A stretch of DNA of 22,966 nucleotides. Source: Perkinsus chesapeaki. Its lineage: Eukaryota > Perkinsozoa > Perkinsida > Perkinsidae. Below are positions 17,378-22,966 of the stretch, one piece after another. Each line of letters begins with the position of its first letter. Positions within the stretch are counted from its first letter, which is position 1. A program made the position numbers and the translations under genes. The notes under the pieces are model-generated. The model searched no databases and was not told the DNA's origin. It saw only the letters and a list, made by a program, of their open reading frames with translations. The stretch lies in contig JAAPAO010000568.1 of the NCBI GenBank assembly GCA_013115145.1, forward strand, positions 1 to 22,966, written 5' to 3'.

Positions 17378-20253
17378 ATGGCATCCAACCCATCTGAGAG
17401 ACCACCACCGACCTTACCTAGTATCGCTAAAGAAGTTGAAGCGGTCCAACACGAACAGAGAAAAGCATTCAAAGAAATCGCCCAGCAGCTGGCCAGGCTC
17501 CGAGCGAACCTCGTGGCTGCCAGAGAGGACGTACGCTGGTTTTAGGCATTGAGATAATCATCACTTTCAGCCAAGTCCTGAGAGCCTCGCGTCTCTCGCT
17601 GCCACTACGAAGAACAGTAACGCACCGACCGTGCTCGCAAAGCGACACCAGAACTACCACGCCAAGCTCTCTCAGTTGTCTCGATCCCTTTCAGAGTTAA
17701 CGGACTAACGCCTATGGACAGTGATGTGACCGTTAAACTGCTAGGTTCCAATCTATTACAGAGGGAGATATTACCAAGGCCATACGGCAGCACATCTTGC
17801 CGAAGAGACCCGAGACCACCGAGCAAAATAGGGACTTCTCGCGGTACATGCGAAAGATCATTGCCGTGAGGAAAAGTCGTCGCGTTATCTGCTCAAGCTC
17901 CGCAACAGGTGCATCTTCTTCAAACTGGGCACTTCGGCGCTTTCGAAACTTTTTTAAAAGAAGTGGAAGCGAAGGATGGCATCACGGGACTTGTCCCCGA
18001 GCAGTGAGTGGCAATACACTGTGGGGCATTGCTATCAGCTTTCAGTTACTTGCCGGCATACCAGGAATCCCAGCGCATCAAATCGGGGAGAGAGGTCGAT
18101 GAAGCTGCACGATGGCTAAAAGAGAATAGATCGAAAGGAAAGGCTGCCGCCATGCGCCGAGAGATATTCGATGATCTGCAGCGCGATATGATCTTGGAAA
18201 ACGTAAAGCGGGTGCACATCTTCGTGGTGAAGTGGTTATCAGGTTGCTCAAATCATCTCAAGCGGAACAGATGCCGCGGATATTCTGGAGTAGATAGCTA
18301 CCTTGTGAGCAAGTTGTACCTTTCTGTAGGTATATCCGTAAAAATTTTGACACCGAACACCCAGTATCCCTGAGTTCTGATGAGCAGCAGAAAAGGCTTC
18401 AAGCTTGCTTGCTGGCTCTGGCCTACCCCACGACTGAGCGTGGTGCTCGCTTAGGTATCCAAGTCTGCTTCTCCATCGCTAGTGCATCTGTGTCAGCTGT
18501 TGCGGCTGGCCTTCACAGTGATGCTCTCAAAAGGTTCTGGACTCTGTTTTTCCGTGGAACCTGGCCAGTAGGAGCCCCGTGCCGTCCGTTGGTTTGCCTG
18601 AGACTGACTAGGCCCACATCTACTCTCCTCTAAAGAAGGACACTCCTTCGAGTATAGCCTCGCTGGCTCGTGACTCGATTGAGCTGTCATCGGCGACTCC
18701 GGCTCCAAAGCGCTTTCGCCTTTGGTCACCAGAACCGCTCTATGGGTAAACAAACGCCGGTGGTGGTCCAAAATGTAGTCGGTTTAGTTATGCCCAGACT
18801 GGCACCTACACCGTGTCCATTCCCAAAAGCTCTGTTATCCCAAACGATATTGAGTGTACTATAAGGACGCCTGAAGTTGACATGTAAGCACGAGTTCCAA
18901 GGGGACACCACTCTTCTTTTTAAGATACGATCCACTTTCCTTACATTGTTGGGATGATGAGCCGTCTCTGCCACCCCCGGTTGGGCATGGGTGTAGCGAT
19001 TAGGTGTCATCTTTATTAAGTAGGTATCTGCTGTGACGCAGGCCGATCCCCGCTTCGAGCTTGGAGGCGAATTCTCCATGCCACAACAGCACCACCAGTA
19101 GGAATCCGAATGGTTGGCTAGAAGCTTCGGAAGTGTTTCCCATTGAACTGACTTGACAGACGCGCTGTTGTAGGGAAAGGAACCGGTCAAGGGGACGCAG
19201 TCGGCCTTCAATTAGAACGCTGCGGAGAAGCTCGCCGACTCCGAGGTTGCCGAGGGCAAGACGACAGGTACGAGAAGTCAAGTGGAAGTCAACTGGTAGC
19301 ATCTTGGAGTCAAGCCCTCTCAGTACGTGTCTCCGAGCGCACCGCGACCGACTGCTATTCATCTGCATGATGCAAACTTCGTCATGCGGATTCTCACTGT
19401 AATACTGTCTAGTTCTGCAAGATCCATCTCACTATCATGGTTTGAACAGGAAAACGCCAGGCACGTTGAGCATGTTCGAAGTGGCACGCCGACAGAAGAT
19501 CTGGAAGTGGATGCCACCGACAAGTAGGTGGTTTTGCGGACGAGTCCCTGATACGGGAGTTTCTGTTTGTCTCATTTCATTAGCGATGTTGTGCCACCGC
19601 AGCCAGTTCTTTCACAACCATCGGAAGGTGACACTCCTGGAGTGCCTAGGGAATCACCATTATATTTGGTAAGCTATTCCATCCATAAATATACATGCCA
19701 CTCGTTTCAGTTGCTAGCCAGCGGCCGGGTGGCGGTTCGACAGCTTCTGGAAGTTCAATCTGTCGTAGAACGTCACGAAATGCTGGGGGTGAATGCATAG
19801 AGCCATCAGCCGTCTACTCATCCATACTATGCTTAGGTCCCTTGTGAATCTCTCCCCGTTGAGTTTGACCTCCCCGAGCGATTCACTCCTCATTCGGTCT
19901 TCACTTGCCCGGTTTCACGGAAAATGACTACCACCTCTGATGAGGGCAATCGTCGTGATTTCCCGACAATGCTTGTAAGCATGTGCACCACAGCCACTTT
20001 AACTACATTACTTTCCTATGTAGCATCGTTGTGAATCATTGATCTCTTCTTAAAGCTTCCAAATGATTTTCGTCGACAGCGCTTCCGTCAGGTATGCGGA
20101 CATGTGGTCAGCAACTCCGCATTCCGCCAGATCGTTACCACAGCTCATCGGCGTAAAGGTACAAATGGCGGAAGAGACATAAATATCAAGTGTCCGATAT
20201 GCCCAAGAATCATGTTATCATCCCAGGCCATACCGCTCAAGAGTTTAGGATAA
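17378..20253 (+). CDS. RMND5/GID2-type subunit of the CTLH/GID E3 ubiquitin ligase
   Basis: Catalytic RING subunit of a multi-protein ubiquitin ligase (cytosol and nucleus), pairing with a MAEA/GID9-type partner in known complexes. Exons with matching phases: 17378-17530, 17571-17695, 17745-17865, 17909-18003, 18046-18202, 18243-18289, 18330-18454, 18497-18567, 18612-18745, 18788-18883. After an unresolved part come 19450-19523, 19584-19668, 19711-19788, 19837-19974 and 20092-20253 (TAA). Parts: N-terminal coiled coil (about 15-50), LisH-like (124-153), CTLH (about 166-205), CRA (about 206-290), then a long polar insertion. Next comes the conserved block around RESPLYL and LLASGRVAVRQLLEVQSV, and the RING with SVFTCPVSRKMTTT, CGHVVSNSAF and KCPICP. 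The usual link between CRA and RING is short, so the insertion is unusual. Likely further exons are 18925-18979 or -18990 and one starting at 19042; several routes from there to 19450 keep the frame. A TAA at 18885-18887 would end the protein early if the donor at 18884 were not used. Confidence 0.8.
18884..19449 (+). other. Unresolved middle of the RMND5/GID2-like gene
   Basis: A good donor (gtaagc, 18884) and a pyrimidine-rich acceptor at 18924 suggest a 41-nt intron and an exon from 18925 (IYDPLSLHCWDDEPSLPPP). An exon from 19042 (ADPRFELGGEFSMPQQHH) follows well after a donor at 18980. Between 19150 and 19449 all three forward frames and one reverse frame are partly open. At least two exon chains fit the phases, one giving an Arg/Ser/Pro-rich segment and the other a Gly/Arg-rich one. 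The encoded segment is part of the polar insertion, so homology does not decide. Confidence 0.5.
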
Positions 20254-21795
20254 TTATAATGTTTTGTGGCTTGTGTTTGGCAAAGTTGACATGCTGAGCA
20301 CCATGACAGAGTGCAGTACGTCAATAGCTCGAAGTGGTAGCTAATACACAGTCCAGGGTGCGGGCGATCTTAATCGCGTAAGCTCAGTAACCCTAGCTGT
20401 TTTGTATGGCGGCTATACTACCCAGGCCTTACGCAATCCTGCTCGTATAAAAAAGCTCTTTCACTTGGAAGGGATTTCCCGAAGGCCCGGGGGAGTAGTC
20501 CCGCACGCATATCTTGGTGCGCCACCGCTACTGGAGACACGGCGAGCCGGTTTCGCATTACAACTCGAGAAATTGAGCTGATGACCTGGAGCCGTTAGGT
20601 GAGTCTTCCCAGCTAAAGCCATCCAGACTACTAAGCGGCCAGTGCTTATCTAAGTGTTGAAAAGATCCTGTGGATCGGAGGGCAGCGTCCATTTGAAGCG
20701 AGGGAGTGCTATTTTCAGTAGCGCCATGTGGCCTTTCTAGCTTGTCGTCTGCTCTCTATGAACGACTAAGAGGGGACTTCTACGGCATGCATGTGCAGCT
20801 CGTGAATCATCCGCACGCGCAGCTCGTAAATAATCACGTCAGCACTGTGAGTCTCTATGACGGAATATCACAATAAAAAAATAACTCAAGACTCGTCTCC
20901 GTCTAAAGATACACTTGCTTTGTAGGCGAGGTAGGCGATACCGTAGAGTTTCAGAAAGCTACACTCTTAACGATTTATGAACCGAGTCCACTAGCCGCAC
21001 GCCAAGAATCTTAGCACACAATTGTGGGGATACAAATGGGCGCGGAAACAGGGACAGAAAGAAATTCTCCGGAAATTCTAGCAGAGGTGTAATCATATTG
21101 CGTATGATAGTCACCGTAACTGTGACATAGTTTTGAACAGCACGACCCCTGTTGCCTGTTCCTCGTTCATATCGCGAACACGAAGCGATACGGCAGTCAA
21201 TAAGGGCGGCTACTTAACTTACTCTCCTAAGGGGAAGTTTCTGCACACGCATGTACAATGGAGCAGGCGGCGCAAAATGAATAACAACCCCTCCACGCCT
21301 AGGAAGGTAGCGGGTTGGACAAATTTGTACTACATCACTGTGGTGTCATCACAGAAGACTGGATTCACAATTCAATAGTATGAACAATCTAACTAAGCTA
21401 TATTCGGGGTTGGCCACGCAGTTCACTGACTAGATCAGAGAATAGCTCTAGCTATCAAGAATTGAACAACTCACTTCACTCCAAGGAGCCTAGTGCCGTC
21501 ACGGCACTGCTGTGTCCGTAGTATGATGATGTATACTTCCTTGCGGTCTTGTGGTTCTACCCTCTTTCGGATTCTTGCCAGGGATGGTAAGCGGGTGAGC
21601 CTCCAATCGGGTAAACGAAAGCTGAGCATTGAGACTTGCGCGAAAACCTGCTTTCATTCTTTATCTGTGAATGAGCCGTGTATGGAGCGAAGAAGCTCTG
21701 TACGCATGCACAACGGAGCGGTCATTACTCCAGCTCAGAATATATTAAATAGTTTCCGTTCTTGATAGCCTTGCAGGTTCTTTTCACATTGAGCT
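20254..21795. other. Long stretch without a supported gene
   Basis: No recognisable domain and no convincing exon chain; the two longest frames (21133-21378 and 21493-21765) lack family features. It contains a perfect palindrome AGTGCCGT-C-ACGGCACT at 21492-21508 and two close copies of gcagctcgt-aat near 20795 and 20820. The last bases (ttcttttcacattgagctATG) form the likely leader acceptor of carboxylesterase copy 4. Confidence 0.4.
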
Positions 21796-22966
21796 ATGCA
21801 CGCTAGTGCTTCATTCCCAATACCAGTCATCTGCTGTCTCTGCCTACTTTCTTCTTCGTGGTTGACACTCGGTGAGTACGGAAGTGATCTTGCCTCTAAG
21901 GTTGTACGTATTAAGAATGGACCGGTAGAAGGTATCGTTTACCGCAAGAATCTTATGGCAGCCCAGCCTCGCCCGAGAGATGTGGCTGCATTCTATGGTA
22001 TCCCTTTCGCAGCCCCACCAGTAGGAAACCTTCGTTTCCGTCCTCCACAGCCCCTCAACGAAACTTGGTCAGAGCCCCGTCTCATGAACAAAACTGGCTT
22101 CAGCTGCGCGGATAGGGAAGACTGCCTCTATCTCGACCTATTCGCCCCGAATGACGCTATCAACAGTAATGCCTCGTTGCCTGTGTTTTTATGGGTGCAC
22201 GGCGGAGGTTTCGCTTTTGGTGTTCCAGAAAATGGCACAGCATTGGCATCGGTTCACAACATCATTGTTGTCTCCATTCGGTATCGACTCGGCCATTTCG
22301 GATTCTTCGCATCTCCTGCGTCGCTTTCCCAGGAAGGCACTACTGGCAACTGGGGAACTCTTGACCAGCAGTTTGCAATGAAATGGATTCAGGCGAACAT
22401 TGGTGCTTTTGGTGGTGACCATGATAAGGTTACCCTTGCCGGACAATCAGCAGGCGGTTTCAGCGTCATGTGGCATCTCGTTGCTCCGGGGAGTGCTGGT
22501 CTGTTTCACCGAGCCATTATGGAATCCGGCACGGCTGAAACGCCCATCTTCTTTCAAAGTCCTAACGACTCCTTTTCGTATCACTCGTGGGTGGCAACCA
22601 GGCTATGTGGGTGTAACAGCTCCGATGACCTCGAGTGTCTTCGTAAGGTTAACGCATCTGCTTTAAGACTATCCGGTCAGTGGAGTACGAATGGCACGTT
22701 GCGAGCCACTTTAGGCCCTCCGTGGGCATCAATACTATTCCCCATCCATCCAGTTGGTCCTGTCATCGATGGCTCCACTTTGCCAGATGTGCCGCTGGCT
22801 CTTGTCCAAAAAGGCGACTTCAATAAAGTGCCACTAATTGTCGGTGGCAACAGAGATGAAGGAACGGCATACGCTTGGTACCTTCCGCGATTCATACAAG
22901 GAGCTCCGCCTTCTCCAACCGCTGACTTTTTCAACAGAAGTTTGGAATACGCATTTCAGAGTCGTT
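21796..22966 (+). CDS. Secreted type-B carboxylesterase, copy 4 (5' part only)
   Basis: The frame is open from ATG 21796 to the end of the window (390 codons), so the gene continues beyond. It has a clear signal peptide (hydrophobic core VICCLCLLSSSWLTL, about 11-25) and a short acidic linker, with no Thr/Pro stalk, unlike copies 2 and 3. The shared domain begins abruptly at KNGPVEG (about residue 40). It carries EDCLYLDLFAP, HGGG (His135 onward), the nucleophile Ser218 in LAGQSAGG (here Gly follows, closer to the family norm than the Ala in copies 2 and 3), and the acid Glu355 in RDEGTAYAW. The His part is outside the window. No defects are visible. The different leader may send this enzyme to the same secretory route with a different surface. 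The 3' end of the visible part is almost the same as copy 1. Confidence 0.92.
   Translation, partial: MHASASFPIPVICCLCLLSSSWLTLGEYGSDLASKVVRIKNGPVEGIVYRKNLMAAQPRPRDVAAFYGIPFAAPPVGNLRFRPPQPLNETWSEPRLMNKTGFSCADREDCLYLDLFAPNDAINSNASLPVFLWVHGGGFAFGVPENGTALASVHNIIVVSIRYRLGHFGFFASPASLSQEGTTGNWGTLDQQFAMKWIQANIGAFGGDHDKVTLAGQSAGGFSVMWHLVAPGSAGLFHRAIMESGTAETPIFFQSPNDSFSYHSWVATRLCGCNSSDDLECLRKVNASALRLSGQWSTNGTLRATLGPPWASILFPIHPVGPVIDGSTLPDVPLALVQKGDFNKVPLIVGGNRDEGTAYAWYLPRFIQGAPPSPTADFFNRSLEYAFQSR
22742..22966 (+). repeat. Window-end direct repeat, right copy
   Basis: Partner of bases 1-225; see that entry. Four differences in 225 nt. Confidence 0.9.

Noticed and set aside
19000-19368. Reverse-strand frame of 122 codons
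   Set aside because: It reads smoothly, but lies inside the unresolved part of the RMND5/GID2-like gene, has no recognisable domain, and would be the only reverse gene in the window.
20024-20091. Separate small exon before the RING exon
   Set aside because: After an acceptor at 20023 the frame stops at once; extending the RING exon from 20056 inserts residues that break the conserved join PTML to VCGHVVS.

Overview
This window looks like nuclear DNA of a protist. Every gene I could support lies on the + strand. The genes in the right half are cut by very short introns, mostly 40-50 nt, with GT-AG and some apparent GC-AG borders. Several start codons sit just 3' of a pyrimidine tract plus AG, as expected if mRNAs receive a trans-spliced leader. 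Together these point to an alveolate of the Perkinsus/dinoflagellate side. That is inference: there is no rRNA or mitochondrial marker here.

Layout. Four copies of a secreted type-B carboxylesterase form a dispersed head-to-tail array: copy 1 (3' part, 1-914), copy 2 (complete, 4307-6220), copy 3 (9733-11649, broken by one in-frame TAG) and copy 4 (5' part, 21796 to the window end). Their catalytic domains are nearly identical, while leaders, stalks and the last ~30 residues differ. Between copies 1 and 2 is a three-exon gene for a Ser-rich protein with a C-terminal tail anchor (1957-3851). Downstream of copies 2 and 3 the same flank recurs, followed by the 5' part of a family A DNA polymerase gene. 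After copy 2 that polymerase is a truncated pseudogene (7233-7917), with a more decayed copy beyond it (about 8060-8375). After copy 3 it is complete: a 12-exon polymerase of theta/nu type without helicase (12658-15727).

Right of the polymerase are two multi-exon genes that emerge only once short introns are removed. The first is a GT31-like glycosyltransferase with a cysteine-rich insertion (15835-17290). The second is an RMND5/GID2-type E3 ubiquitin ligase subunit with LisH, CTLH, CRA and a C-terminal RING (17378-20253); part of its middle (about 18884-19449) remains unresolved. The stretch 20254-21795 shows no gene I can support.

The genes do not form one pathway. The main story is repeated local duplication of a carboxylesterase + polymerase-5' unit, with homogenised esterase domains and decayed polymerase by-products, beside ordinary housekeeping-type genes. 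The window begins and ends in the same part of the esterase gene with 4 differences over 225 nt, so either the array continues beyond it or the assembly broke in the repeat.
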